The translations under genes were made by a program, and so were the position numbers. A stretch of DNA of 33,735 nucleotides, from the NCBI GenBank assembly GCA_948471055.1, contig CAOKQZ010000022.1, positions 1 through 33,735 on the forward strand, given 5' to 3'. Source of the stretch: an uncultured Clostridium sp. Lineage in GTDB: Bacteria > Bacillota > Clostridia > TANB77 > CAG-508. Position 1 is the first letter of the stretch. The number at the start of each line of letters is the position of its first letter. This document shows positions 18,453-27,080 of this stretch, piece after piece. The notes beneath the pieces are model-generated. The model saw only the letters and a program-made list of their open reading frames with translations. It did not search any database and was not told the origin of the DNA.

Positions 18453-19488
18453 TTAATTTGAAGAAGATAAAACTTTCTTTAAAGCTGTAATTTCTTTTAG
18501 AGATAATCCAGTTGTTTGTTCAACCAATTCTAAATCAAGTCCGTTTTTTAAGTAAATTTTTAGCAATCTCTATTGCTTTTTCAAGGCTACCTTTTTTTAT
18601 ACCTTGTTTTACTCCTTGCTCAATCCCTTGCTCAATCCCTTGCTCAATCCCTTGCTCAATCCCTTGCTCAATCCCTTGTTTAATTCCCTGTTCTAAACCT
18701 TCTTTCAAGCCTTGTTTTATACCAAGTTCTTGGCCTTTTTCTAGACCTCGCCTCATACCATTTTTAAACCCATTATTTGTGGCTGTATTATATTCATAAA
18801 TGGCTTTTTCACGCCATTCTGCAAGCCTTTGCAATTTTTCATCTTCACTTAAAGTTTGTAATTTCTCATTTGCTTTTTTCAATTCTTTGTTCTCTTCCAT
18901 TTTTTTCATCACCCTTTCCGATTTGGGATTATCTAAAAAGGATAACCAATCTAGCAAAGCGTCCCCATCATTAGAAATCCCAACAATCTTTGGTAATTCT
19001 ATTATATGAAACTCCAACTTTTTTGTCAATATGATTTTGCGATATTTTTCTTCAATAATTTTCCAGGAGGTATGATAATCCAATGTTTCCAATCCCTTTA
19101 CACAAAAGTCGGTAATCAAAATAACAATGGTTTTTTTGAGATTATCATAGGACTGTCCAGCTTTAATCTGTTTGGTATACACTCGCCCCCAATAATACAA
19201 AATTCTTTCTTTTACTTCTTCCTGACCTGCAACTTGCATTTCAATATTGCAATACTCACCATCGTTAATAGTAGCAATAATGTCAAGTACCCCTAACTTG
19301 TCTTCTGGATAATCCCTTCGTAAAACAACATTTTTACTTAAATCAATACGATTAATCTTTTGTTCTAAAATGGCTTCTAAAAAATTTGTGGTAATCGTTT
19401 CACTTCCTACTTCTCCAAACAAAGCTTGAAAAACAACATCTAATTTAGGAGAAAGAAGAGAGGTTTCCCCTTGTAAAACATGTGACAT
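18453..19488 (-). CDS. Rpn/PD-(D/E)XK nuclease family transposase-like protein, with a CGG +1 frameshift near its C-terminus
   Basis: Start ATG at 19488 (RBS gaaagga upstream), giving MSHVLQGETSLLSPKLDVVFQALFG, the family N-terminus. The catalytic core is GVLDIIATINDGEYCNIEMQV (D...E-x-Q), followed by RILYYWGRVYTKQIKAGQSYDNLKKTI. Residues about 250-300 hold GIKQG/GIEQG repeats from a 12-bp tandem. The zero frame ends IAKNLLKK-CGG-act-tga. Skipping the C of CGG (complement of 18543) gives KK-GLDLELVEQTTGLSLKEITALKK and a stop at 18453, which restores the tail normally seen in this family (KKGLxxELIxExTGLSxEEI). Length after the shift is 344 residues. Such proteins are frequent in gut Clostridia and have been linked to recombination and mobile elements. 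Confidence 0.9.
18540..18543 (-). other. CGG recoding site 6 (CGGA) in the Rpn-family gene, minus strand
   Basis: On the minus strand the zero frame reads aaa aaa CGG act tga. The alternative reads aaa aaa (c) gga ctt gat tta, K-K-G-L-D-L, and stays open for 28 more codons. The shifted base pairs with g18543; codon 316. It is the only site on this strand. Confidence 0.85.
18604..18690. repeat. 12-bp tandem repeat in the Rpn-family gene
   Basis: About five exact copies of ccttgctcaatc-type units plus diverged flanking ones encode the GIEQGIEQG tract on the minus strand. Copy number at such tracts is prone to slippage. Confidence 0.85.
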
Positions 19489-19503
19489 AAAACAATCCTT
19501 TCT

Positions 19504-19527
19504 AAATTTCGCAGAATAGCGAAATTT
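19504..19527. promoter_or_regulatory. Inverted repeat in the leader of the Rpn-family gene
   Basis: aaatttcgc-agaata-gcgaaattt is a perfect 9-bp inverted repeat just upstream of the minus-strand start codon (RBS between). It may be an operator or leader hairpin. The remainder of 19528-19740 is AT rich with no gene seen. Confidence 0.4.
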
Positions 19528-19740
19528 GAACAAAAATTTACACGAATTTTTAGTGCATTGTAAAAACGTACAAAGACAAATAGATTTACATTTTATTTTC
19601 GAAAAATAGCGAGAACTAATTTCTTGAATAAAAGATTGATGAATTTTAATGAAATAAAAAATAATTCATACACTTTATATTCGTGTATAACGTAATTAAA
19701 ACACAAAATTTACCAAAAGTAAACAAAAATATTTCGACAC

Positions 19741-20066
19741 AAGATGTCGAATAAAGTCGACTACAATAATGGATGTCTCATATACGAACAATGGAAACAA
19801 AAAATCAAGCAATGGGGTTAGAGGAAAGCATAGAAGAGCAAAGCATGCAATCAGCAAGTGGCTCAAATGGTATTGATGTACATATGATTAAGTCGACGGA
19901 ATGGGGAACAGTAGCAATACTTTCTGCATCAGGATATGGAAATATAAAAAGATTACAAGAAAGTGAAATAAAAACAACGACAGAATACGTATTTTCATAC
20001 TATGGTAATCAGTATACAAATAAAAAGACATGCCGTGCGGTGGTAGTGTGTGGTGAAGGCTTGTAA
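19741..20066 (+). pseudogene. Truncated copy of a secreted protein gene (paralogue of 20191-20484)
   Basis: Bases from about 19766 align closely with 20322 onward: both read (N/T)xxQAMGLEE...ST/SASGSNGIDVHMIK-TEWGT-AILSAS. The left copy lacks the signal peptide; its 5' part (aataatggatgtctcata) is a frame-broken version of gataattggatggtaaat. It continues 36 residues past the point where the right copy stops, ending VVVCGEGL. No ribosome binding site precedes the internal ATG at 19773. It is best read as a 5'-deleted remnant. Confidence 0.65.
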
Positions 20067-20152
20067 CATAAAGTAGAAACTATGAATAATAATTAAGTAA
20101 ATATATACAAATAAAATGAAGAAATATCCTTTCTTTGTAAGAATATGATTGA

Positions 20153-20158
20153 TATAAT
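20153..20158 (+). promoter_or_regulatory. Probable -10 element before the signal-peptide gene
   Basis: TATAAT at 20153-20158, with a weak tttctt 17 bp upstream; the start codon at 20191 lies 32 bp downstream. Confidence 0.45.
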
Positions 20159-20190
20159 AAGCCAAAAGAAACAAAGGAAGGATGAGAATA

Positions 20191-20484
20191 ATGAAAAGGA
20201 AACAAAGAATATTAAGTTTTATGCTTATTTTAGGAATTAGTATGTTACCAATGCCAACAAAAGCAGTACTACAGGCAAATCCAGATACAAATGGAAAGAA
20301 GATCGATTCTCCAGATAATTGGATGGTAAATATACGATCAATGGAAAAAAAGAATCAAGCAATGGGGCTAGAGGAAACGATAAATGAAGAGACAATGGAG
20401 TCAACAAGTGGTTCCAATGGAATTGATGTCCATATGATAAAAACAACAGAATGGGGAACAATGGCAATTCTTTCAGCATCGTGA
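20191..20484 (+). pseudogene. Signal-peptide protein cut short by TGA at a conserved ASG(Y)G motif
   Basis: ATG 20191 follows aggaagg at good spacing (an ATG at 20182 is too close). MKRKQRILSFMLILGISMLPMPTKA is a clear Sec signal peptide. Then come SPDNWMVNIRSMEKKNQAMGLEETI and SGSNGIDVHMIKTTEWGTMAILSAS followed by tga. The paralogue at 19741-20066 has gga (Gly) where this copy has tga and continues further. From the TGA on, the DNA no longer matches the paralogue but runs into a prepilin-like reading frame in a different phase, as if two genes had been joined. Probably broken; a short secreted product is possible. Confidence 0.65.
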
Positions 20485-20497
20485 TATATGTAATACT

Positions 20498-21472
20498 GTA
20501 AAATACCTTAAAAATAAGAAAGGTATTACATTAATTGCGCTCATTATTACGATTATCATATTACTTATTTTAGCGGGAATTGTACTAAATATAGTGATTG
20601 GACAAAATGGTATTATTGGTAGAACTCAAGAAGCAAGTTTTAAAACTAAAATGAGTAGTATGGCAGAAAATGTACATTTGTTTTCTGGGTGGAAAATAAC
20701 AGAAACACAAGATACTAATATAACATGGATTAATGCTGGAATAATGCTGGAGGATATGATACAAGCTGAAACAATTGACATAAAAAAAGAAAATGTTAGT
20801 TTTCAAATAACAGACATATTACCAGAAAGTACAAATGAGGAAAGAGAATATATCGCAGTATATAAAGGTGAAATGTATTATGTGTCAAATAAAAAAATAA
20901 GAGACAATGAAACAAAAGTAAAATGGTGTGAAGAAATTGGTATTCCAATATTATCCTATGAATCACCAACAGGAATTAAAGTAGTGAATGGAAATTATGA
21001 AAATGTAGATGGGCTATATTTGTGTACACCCAATTTGGCAAGTGGGTTTAATAAGGAAATTACAAGATATTTAAATATTGATGAAAAAGGAAATTTAGTG
21101 CCAGGTGATTGGATCAATCAGAAACCGTCAGAAAATTGGTATAGTTATAAAAAAGAAAATTGGGCTAATATTTATGTGGAGAATAATGGACTAGAAACGT
21201 ATTATACATGGATTCCAAGATATGCATTTAAATTAAATCAAGAAGAACAAAGAAGTGATGTAAAATTTATTGATGTAAAAGATAATAGTTATATTGAAAT
21301 AGTAGAAAATGAAAATGGAAACATTACTGAAATACATCATACATGGAGCGAGTTAGAAAAAGATGGATACCAAATCCCAGAGGCATTTAATTGGGTAAAC
21401 GATAAAGGAGAAACGGTACCAATATCAGGTTATTGGGTAAGTAAATATACCTTAGGAGAACAAACTTATTAA
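20498..21472 (+). pseudogene. Prepilin-like surface protein lacking a start codon
   Basis: The frame encodes VKYLKNKKGITLIALIITIIILLILAGIVLNIVIGQNGIIGRTQEA, the class of N-terminus with an N-methylation-like GITLIAL helix. About 290 more residues follow, including YYTWIPRYAFKLN, YQIPEAFNW and SGYWVSKYTLGEQ, which are common in Clostridia prepilin/FGE-like surface proteins. No ATG, GTG or TTG occurs in frame between the upstream stop (about 20440) and the helix; the first usable one (GTG 20594) would delete it. The gene therefore looks 5'-damaged by fusion to the gene before it. A strong terminator follows. Confidence 0.7.
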
Positions 21473-21522
21473 ACCATAAAAACGAAGGAGGGATTCATCT
21501 CGCACTTCGTTTTTTATGGTTT
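21471..21522 (+). terminator. Terminator after the prepilin-like gene
   Basis: aaaccataaaaacgaag and cttcgttttttatggttt pair with one bulge around a 17-nt loop, with a T run in the 3' arm. Confidence 0.85.
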
Positions 21523-21640
21523 AGGAAAAATTATGGACTTTTTTAAAAACGAGGTGAAATTACTTTGAAATGTATTGATTGCAAAAAAACATAAGTACAG
21601 TGTGCCTATGCTATTTTTGTATGGATAAAAATGAAAAGAA
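21523..21640 (+). other. Short decayed coding-like stretch
   Basis: A gaggtg ribosome-binding-like sequence precedes a reading frame KCIDCKKT that stops after a few codons, then resumes as VQCAYAIFVWIKMKRR. It may be a remnant of a small Cys-containing protein. No functional gene is claimed for 21523-21768. Confidence 0.3.
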
Positions 21641-21645
21641 GATAA

Positions 21646-21674
21646 TTGACATTGTATGAAAATCCATATATAAT
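21646..21674 (+). promoter_or_regulatory. Consensus sigma-A promoter for radA-disA
   Basis: TTGACA at 21646-21651, exactly 17 bp, then TATAAT at 21669-21674: a perfect match in both hexamers and spacing. The leader to the radA start is about 90 nt. Confidence 0.85.
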
Positions 21675-21768
21675 GCCTATTAGAAATAAGATAAGAAAGA
21701 AAAATTTAATAATAAATTTTTTATAACAATCGATACTTTTGAGTAAAGAGAGAGGAATGGATTTTATT

Positions 21769-23127
21769 ATGGCAAAGGAAAAAACAGTATTTGTCTGTAG
21801 TGGATGTGGTTATGAATCACCAAAATGGATGGGAAGATGTCCTGCTTGTAATGAATGGAATACGTTTTATGAAGAAAAATTAACCAAACAAGCAGGTTCT
21901 AAATATGAAAAGAAAAAAGAAGTTACACCAATGGTGCTTATGAATTTAGAAGGAAAAGAAATTTGTAGGAATTCTACTGGTTTTTCGGAATTAGATAGGG
22001 TATTAGGAGGAGGATTAGTAAATGGTTCTTTAGTGCTACTAGGAGGAGAACCGGGAATTGGAAAGTCGACCCTAATTTTGCAAATTTGTGATAAAATTAA
22101 GGGAGAGGGAAAAGTATTATATGTGTCTGGAGAAGAGTCAGCCGAGCAAATTAAGTTACGAGCCGATCGACTTGGCATTCATAACGAAGACATTCTATTT
22201 TTAGGAGAAACCGATATTGGAATCATAGAAGAGGCAATTTTAAAAGGGAAGCCAAAACTGGTCATTATCGATTCTATTCAAACAATGTACTCTGATGAAA
22301 TTACCTCAGCTCCAGGAAGTGTTAGCCAAGTAAGAGAGATTACCTCTAAAATAATGAGAGTATGCAAAGAAAATGCCATTACTACCATTATCATTGGACA
22401 TGTTACCAAAGATGGAAACATTGCAGGTCCACGTGTATTAGAACATATGGTAGATACCGTACTTTATTTAGAGGGAGAACGATATTTCTCTTATCGAATT
22501 TTACGAGGCGTAAAAAATCGTTTTGGTTCTACCAACGAAATTGGGATGTTTGAAATGCAAGACAAAGGAATGTGCGAAATTCTAAATCCCTCGCAAATTT
22601 TAATTTCAGAAAGGGAAGAAACGCCACCAGGCTCTATTATTGTAGCAACCATGGAAGGAACAAGACCTCTTATGGTAGAAATTCAAAGCCTAACTTCTAC
22701 AAGCGTATTTGGTTTGCCACGAAGAACCGCAAATGGAATGGATTATAATCGTTTAACATTACTCATTGCCGTATTAGAAAAAAAGGTAGGCTTAAACCTA
22801 GGAAATCAAGATGTATATGTAAATGTAGTAGGTGGTATTAAACTAAATGAACCAGCAGTAGATTTAGGAGTGGTACTAGCCGCAGCTTCTAGTTACAAAA
22901 ATATTCCCATTCCAAAAGGAAGTGTTGCCATTGGAGAAGTAGGCTTAACAGGGGAAATAAGAAGTGTTAATTTCATCGAAAAAAGGTTAAAAGAAGTAGA
23001 AAAATTAGGATTTCAAACGTGTATCATTCCAGAAAATAATAAAAAACTATTGAAAGAATCTTATAAATTAGATATAATAGGCGTAAATGATATTGTGGAT
23101 GTCATAAAGAAAATGGGATTACGATAG
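21769..23127 (+). CDS. radA: DNA repair protein RadA
   Basis: RadA is a RecA-like branch-migration ATPase in recombinational repair. The zinc finger is CSGCGYESPKWMGRCPAC near the N-terminus. Walker A is GGEPGIGKSTL, Walker B is LVIIDSIQTM, and the RadA-specific motif is RGVKNRFGST. The C-terminal Lon-like domain (DVYVNVVGGIKLNEPAVDLGVVLAAASS) is intact. The start MAKEKTVF at 21769 matches the family; ATG 21757 in frame is also possible, being closer to agagagg. The product is 452 residues. The next gene begins 3 bp after the stop, the radA-disA pairing usual in Bacillota. Confidence 0.96.
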   Translation: MAKEKTVFVCSGCGYESPKWMGRCPACNEWNTFYEEKLTKQAGSKYEKKKEVTPMVLMNLEGKEICRNSTGFSELDRVLGGGLVNGSLVLLGGEPGIGKSTLILQICDKIKGEGKVLYVSGEESAEQIKLRADRLGIHNEDILFLGETDIGIIEEAILKGKPKLVIIDSIQTMYSDEITSAPGSVSQVREITSKIMRVCKENAITTIIIGHVTKDGNIAGPRVLEHMVDTVLYLEGERYFSYRILRGVKNRFGSTNEIGMFEMQDKGMCEILNPSQILISEREETPPGSIIVATMEGTRPLMVEIQSLTSTSVFGLPRRTANGMDYNRLTLLIAVLEKKVGLNLGNQDVYVNVVGGIKLNEPAVDLGVVLAAASSYKNIPIPKGSVAIGEVGLTGEIRSVNFIEKRLKEVEKLGFQTCIIPENNKKLLKESYKLDIIGVNDIVDVIKKMGLR

Positions 23128-23130
23128 GAG

Positions 23131-24216
23131 ATGGAAAATTTGAGAAAAAACCGTGACACTTCTGTAACAGACATTTTAAAATTAATTGCACCAGGAACGC
23201 CAATTCGAGATGGTTTAGAAAGTATTTTAAAAGCAAAAACTGGGGCATTAATTGTAATAGGAGATTCGAAAGAAATACTAGAAGTGGTTGATGGTGGATT
23301 TTCCATTAACGAAGAATATACTTCTTCTAGACTATATGAACTTGCCAAGATGGACGGAGCCATTGTACTTAGCAAAGATTTAAAACGCATTCTATTTGCC
23401 AATGCACAATTAATTCCAAGTGCTAATATTTTAACAAAAGAAACAGGAACCAGACATAGAACAGCAGAACGTACCGCCAAACAAACCAAAGAATTAGTCA
23501 TTAGCATTTCACAAAGAAGAAATATTATTACTATTTTTAAAGGCGAATTTCGTTATGTGATAGAAGACACAGCAAGTATTCTAGCAAAAGCAAACCAAGC
23601 TTTACAAACCGTAGAAAAATACAAAAAAGTATTTGACGGAAAACTAAGTGTATTAAACGAATACGAATTTAACGATATTGTTACACTAGATAATGTCATT
23701 ACTGCCATTCAAAGAGCAGAAATGGTAATGACCATGGCAGAAGAAGTACAAAGAAGTATCTACGAATTAGGAATCGAAGGTCGTTTAGTGCAAATGCAAT
23801 TAGATGAATTAGTAGGAGACTTAGAAAGAGAAGAATTATTAATGATAAAGGACTATATGGTACAAGGCAAGAAAAGAAATCCAGAAAAAGTGCTAAATGA
23901 AATTATCAATTTAAGTTATGAAGATTTAATGAATCCACAGACCATTGCGAAATTATTAGGATATGAAATATTTGATAATTATGATGAGGTTGGTGTATAC
24001 ACCAAAGGGTACCGAATTTTAAACAAAATTCCAAGAATGCCAAATAACATTGTAGAAAACTTAATCAAGAAATTCAAATCCTTACAATACATTATTGCGG
24101 CAGACATACAAAAACTAGACGAAGTAGATGGAATTGGTGAAGTAAGGGCAAGAACGATAAGGCAGTCACTAAAAAGAATGCAAGAACAGTTTGTTTTTGA
24201 TAATGTAATGTTATAA
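23131..24216 (+). CDS. disA: DNA integrity scanning diadenylate cyclase DisA
   Basis: DisA makes c-di-AMP from two ATP and scans DNA for lesions. The N-terminal DAC domain has ALIVIGDSKEIL, the catalytic MDGAIVL (D-G-A) and TGTRHRTAERTAKQTKELVI (R-H-R). A helical spine follows (about residues 145-300). The C-terminal helix-hairpin-helix DNA-binding region holds LDEVDGIGEVRARTIRQSL. The product is 361 residues if the ATG at 23131 is used. Because aggag abuts that ATG directly, the in-frame TTG at 23140 (9-nt spacing) may be the true start. It overlaps in transcription with radA. The two ring-forming/scanning proteins together suggest a DNA-damage checkpoint operon. Confidence 0.95.
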   Translation: MENLRKNRDTSVTDILKLIAPGTPIRDGLESILKAKTGALIVIGDSKEILEVVDGGFSINEEYTSSRLYELAKMDGAIVLSKDLKRILFANAQLIPSANILTKETGTRHRTAERTAKQTKELVISISQRRNIITIFKGEFRYVIEDTASILAKANQALQTVEKYKKVFDGKLSVLNEYEFNDIVTLDNVITAIQRAEMVMTMAEEVQRSIYELGIEGRLVQMQLDELVGDLEREELLMIKDYMVQGKKRNPEKVLNEIINLSYEDLMNPQTIAKLLGYEIFDNYDEVGVYTKGYRILNKIPRMPNNIVENLIKKFKSLQYIIAADIQKLDEVDGIGEVRARTIRQSLKRMQEQFVFDNVML

Positions 24217-24248
24217 AATAGTACATAGGAAAAAGAGGTGAAAGAAAC

Positions 24249-25764
24249 GTGGAAAAAAAGAAAACCTTAACTAGTAGACAATTTGGAAAAAAGGAGTTAC
24301 TGACATGTGTTAAGAATCATGAATCAGGAATAACTTTGGTTGCTTTAGCGATTACTATTATTGTTCTTATTATTATAACAGGAGTTGCAGTATCAACAGG
24401 AGTAGAATCAATTCGAAATTCAAAAAAAACAAGCTTCACAACGGAATTAGAAATGATACAACAAAAAGTAGATATAATCTATGAGCAAAGAAGGTTAAAT
24501 AAAGAGGATATTACCTTTTATGATGTACTTGGACAAGATGTTTCGGTACTAGGTAATGAAAAACTTTCGAGTCTTTTAAACGGAAATTCAGGGGAAGGGT
24601 ATCGATACTTTGCAAAAGAAGATTTAAATAAACTGGACTTAGAAAATATAGAACAGGATGTTATTATTAATTTTACATCAAGAGATGTTGCTAGTGTAAC
24701 AGGACTTTTAATTGATGGAAAAATGTGTTATAGATTAGCAGACATTCCGTCTTATCAAGGACAGAATATAGAATATACCAATAAAAATATACATGCACCT
24801 ACATTTGAAGTAAATATTACTCGATTATCAGAAACATGGCAAGTAGCATTAAAAAATGTAAATAATCAAAACCAAGTATATGGTGGAGAACTTAGGTACA
24901 AATTGCAGGGAGATGAAAATTGGATATTGGTAGGAGAAAGGGCATATTTTGAAGTTAGTAAACCACGGCATATATGATATAAAATATATCGACAAAGCGG
25001 GAAAGGAAGCAATTATACAAAAAACAATCCCAGATGCTTATATACTAAAGGCAGGAGATTATATTAAATATGATACAGGTGTAACAACCGTGGGAGACAA
25101 TGGGGTCGTTATGTTCCGAGTACTATACCCAATGGATTCTAAATATGGGTTACAGATTATATCAGATAAGAATATACAAGATGTAACCTTAGGAGGAAGC
25201 ACATGGGAAGAAGGAAAAAAAACATACAATGGAGCAATTGAAACATTAAACAATGAAGCAGGAAAGTATGTAAATAGAGAATATGCTTATGATGGAAGAT
25301 GTGTAGGAAGTATACCAACTGTGAAAAATAGGGTATTTGTGGATAAGAATAAATTCAAAAATAGTGAAGGAAAGGTACCAGGTACTGTCTTGATACCAGA
25401 TGCATTTACGATACCAAATGCATGGAATGGGAATAAAGATACAGGATGCTATGGAGAAGACTCTCACTATTTGGCAGATTTAAAGGCACTAGAAAGTACA
25501 ATGTCAAGTATAGGACAAAATTATTGGCTAGCATCCCGCTTTGTATGGATGGATTCATCGAACATAAGCTTTAATGTGCGTGCAGTAGATACGAACGGTA
25601 GTGAGATGGGAACCCCTATTTGCTATGTAGCTTCACATGGTTGGATCGATGCGGATAGTTATACGTATGGGCTTCGTGCTTGTATTTCTTTGAAAGCAAA
25701 TGAGATAAAAATAACAGGTGGGGATGGAAAGAGCGAAGCGACGGCATATACAATTGGGAAATAA
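24249..25764 (+). CDS. Prepilin-like surface protein with YWLASR-type C-terminal domain, read through a CGG +1 frameshift
   Basis: GTG 24249 follows aagaggtg. A short basic leader precedes ESGITLVALAITIIVLIIITGVAVSTG, a prepilin-like membrane helix. The zero frame ends after VSKP-CGG-cat-ata-tga. Skipping C24966 gives VSKP-GIYDIKYIDKAGKEAII and an open frame to 25764, for 504 residues in all. The C-terminal 200 residues include VLIPDAFTIPNAW, NYWLASRFVWMDSSN and GLRACISLKANEI, matching the YWLASR...GLRPxxSL arrangement of domains attached to such proteins in Clostridia. It is likely exported and surface exposed. The last about 170 bp are richer in GC than the rest and may be a hypervariable part (inference). 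Confidence 0.8.
24966..24969 (+). other. CGG recoding site 7 (CGGC) in the prepilin-like gene
   Basis: Zero frame reads aaa cca CGG cat ata tga. The continuing frame reads aaa cca (c) ggc ata tat gat, K-P-G-I-Y-D. Codon 240. Confidence 0.8.
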
Positions 25765-25853
25765 AAAGTAGTTACGTGAGGAATGAATTGCAAAATTGAT
25801 GTAAAATATATGCTAATAAAATATTAGTATGAAGTGAAAGGAAGATAGGGAAT

Positions 25854-26619
25854 ATGAAAACGAAAAATGTGATGATGATGATTGCCATTGTTTTGGTGGC
25901 TGTATTGATTGGGGTGTTGTGTGTTGGGTATGGAAGAAAAGTATTTGGGAAAAAACGGAAATCCGATTGCTACTATGGAAATAGAAGGATATGGAACCAT
26001 TAAAATTGAACTATATCCAGAGATGGCACCAAATACAGTAGCAAACTTTATAAGGCTTGCCAATCGTGGATTTTATAATGGACTAACCTTCCATAGAACC
26101 ATACCAGGATTTATGATTCAAGGTGGAGATGTAAAAGGAGATGGAACAGGAAGTCCAATGTATAGCAATATACAAGATGATGGAGCAAGCGATAAAGCAT
26201 ATACTATTAAAGGAGAATTTGTGGCTAATGGATTTAAGCAAAATACCCTACGCCATGAAGAAGGCGTCATTTCCATGGCGAGAGGAGATTATTCAAACTA
26301 CGGTATGACAGAAGAAGGATACAATTCAGCAGGTTCTCAATTCTTTATTATGGCAGACAACAACTCACAGTTAAATGGACTATATGCTGCTTTTGGAAAA
26401 GTAATTGAAGGAATGGATATCGTACACCAAATTGAAAATGTAGAAGTAGTAACAAGAGACAGTGGAGAAGGACAAGACAAACCAGTTACACCACCAGTCA
26501 TTAAGAGTATTACCGTAGAAACTAATGGAGTAGACTATGGCATGCCAGAAGTACAAGATGCATTTGATGTGCAAAAGTGGTTTATGAATAACTATTTACA
26601 AGGATTACAACAACAATAA
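25854..26619 (+). CDS. Membrane-anchored cyclophilin-type peptidyl-prolyl isomerase, read through a CGG +1 frameshift
   Basis: ATG 25854 follows gaagataggg. The N-terminus MKTKNVMMMIAIVLVAVLIGVLCVGYG is a membrane anchor or signal; no clean lipobox is present. At codon 35 the zero frame reads CGG (25956) and stops soon after. Skipping the C gives VFGKK-GNPIATMEIEGYGTIKIELYPEMAPNTVANF. The cyclophilin core then follows: FHRTIPGFMIQGGD, the GVISMARG segment, SAGSQFFIMADN and LNGLYAAFGKVIEGMD. The product is 254 residues. It would catalyse proline isomerisation in proteins outside the membrane. Starting inside the gene would lose the export signal. A strong terminator follows. Confidence 0.92.
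25956..25959 (+). other. CGG recoding site 8 (CGGA) in the cyclophilin gene
   Basis: Zero frame reads aaa aaa CGG aaa tcc gat. The conserved frame reads aaa aaa (c) gga aat ccg att, K-K-G-N-P-I. The shift joins the membrane anchor to the catalytic domain. Confidence 0.85.
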
Positions 26620-26631
26620 AATAGTAGCGAA

Positions 26632-26688
26632 GAAGATGTAGTAATAATAAAATAAAAAATTCCGTTCTTTTATTATTACTACATCTTC
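26632..26688 (+). terminator. Long hairpin terminator after the cyclophilin gene
   Basis: gaagatgtagtaataataaaa and ttttattattactacatcttc form a 21-bp perfect stem around a 15-nt loop. It separates the cyclophilin gene from gatCAB. Confidence 0.8.
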
Positions 26689-26752
26689 AAGCAATTAAGT
26701 TGCTAAAATTATTTATTTAGTAAATTAACAATAAAGAATGGAGATGAGATGT

Positions 26753-27040
26753 ATGCAAGTAAGTAAAGAAGAAATTTTACATATTGCAAAACTAGCGAAT
26801 TTGAATTTAAAAGAAGAAGAAGTGGAAACCTATATGGGACATTTAGAAGAAATTTTAAATTTTGCGAATGCGGTAAACCAAGCACCAATTGATGGGTTAG
26901 AAGAAACTATCGGCGCAAACGATGCCTATAATATGTTTCGAAAAGACGAAATCGTACAATGCATCGATAGGGAAGAGTTATTGCAAAATGCCCCTGAAAG
27001 CCAAGAAGGAATGTTCAAAATTCCAAAGGTAATTAATTAA
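26753..27040 (+). CDS. gatC: Asp/Glu-tRNA amidotransferase subunit C
   Basis: GatC stabilises the GatA-GatB complex that converts Glu-tRNA(Gln) and Asp-tRNA(Asn) to the amidated forms. The product MQVSKEEILHIAKLANLNLKEEEVETYMGHLEEILNFANAVNQ has the family's conserved N-terminal helices. The C-terminal LRKDE-type motif appears as MFRKDEIVQ. It is 95 residues. ATG 26753 is chosen over ATG 26738 because ggaga lies 8 nt before it and homologues begin here. gatA follows 40 bp downstream. Confidence 0.95.
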   Translation: MQVSKEEILHIAKLANLNLKEEEVETYMGHLEEILNFANAVNQAPIDGLEETIGANDAYNMFRKDEIVQCIDREELLQNAPESQEGMFKIPKVIN

Positions 27041-27080
27041 TAAATGATTGTGTTAGAATAAAAATACGAGGAGGAAATCA

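Noticed and set aside
18604..18690. CRISPR-like array
   Set aside because: Units are 12 bp with no spacers and lie inside a coding frame.
18512..18799. Plus-strand open frame rich in IPCS repeats
   Set aside because: It is the antisense shadow of the GIEQG repeat tract in the minus-strand Rpn-family gene and lacks a ribosome binding site.
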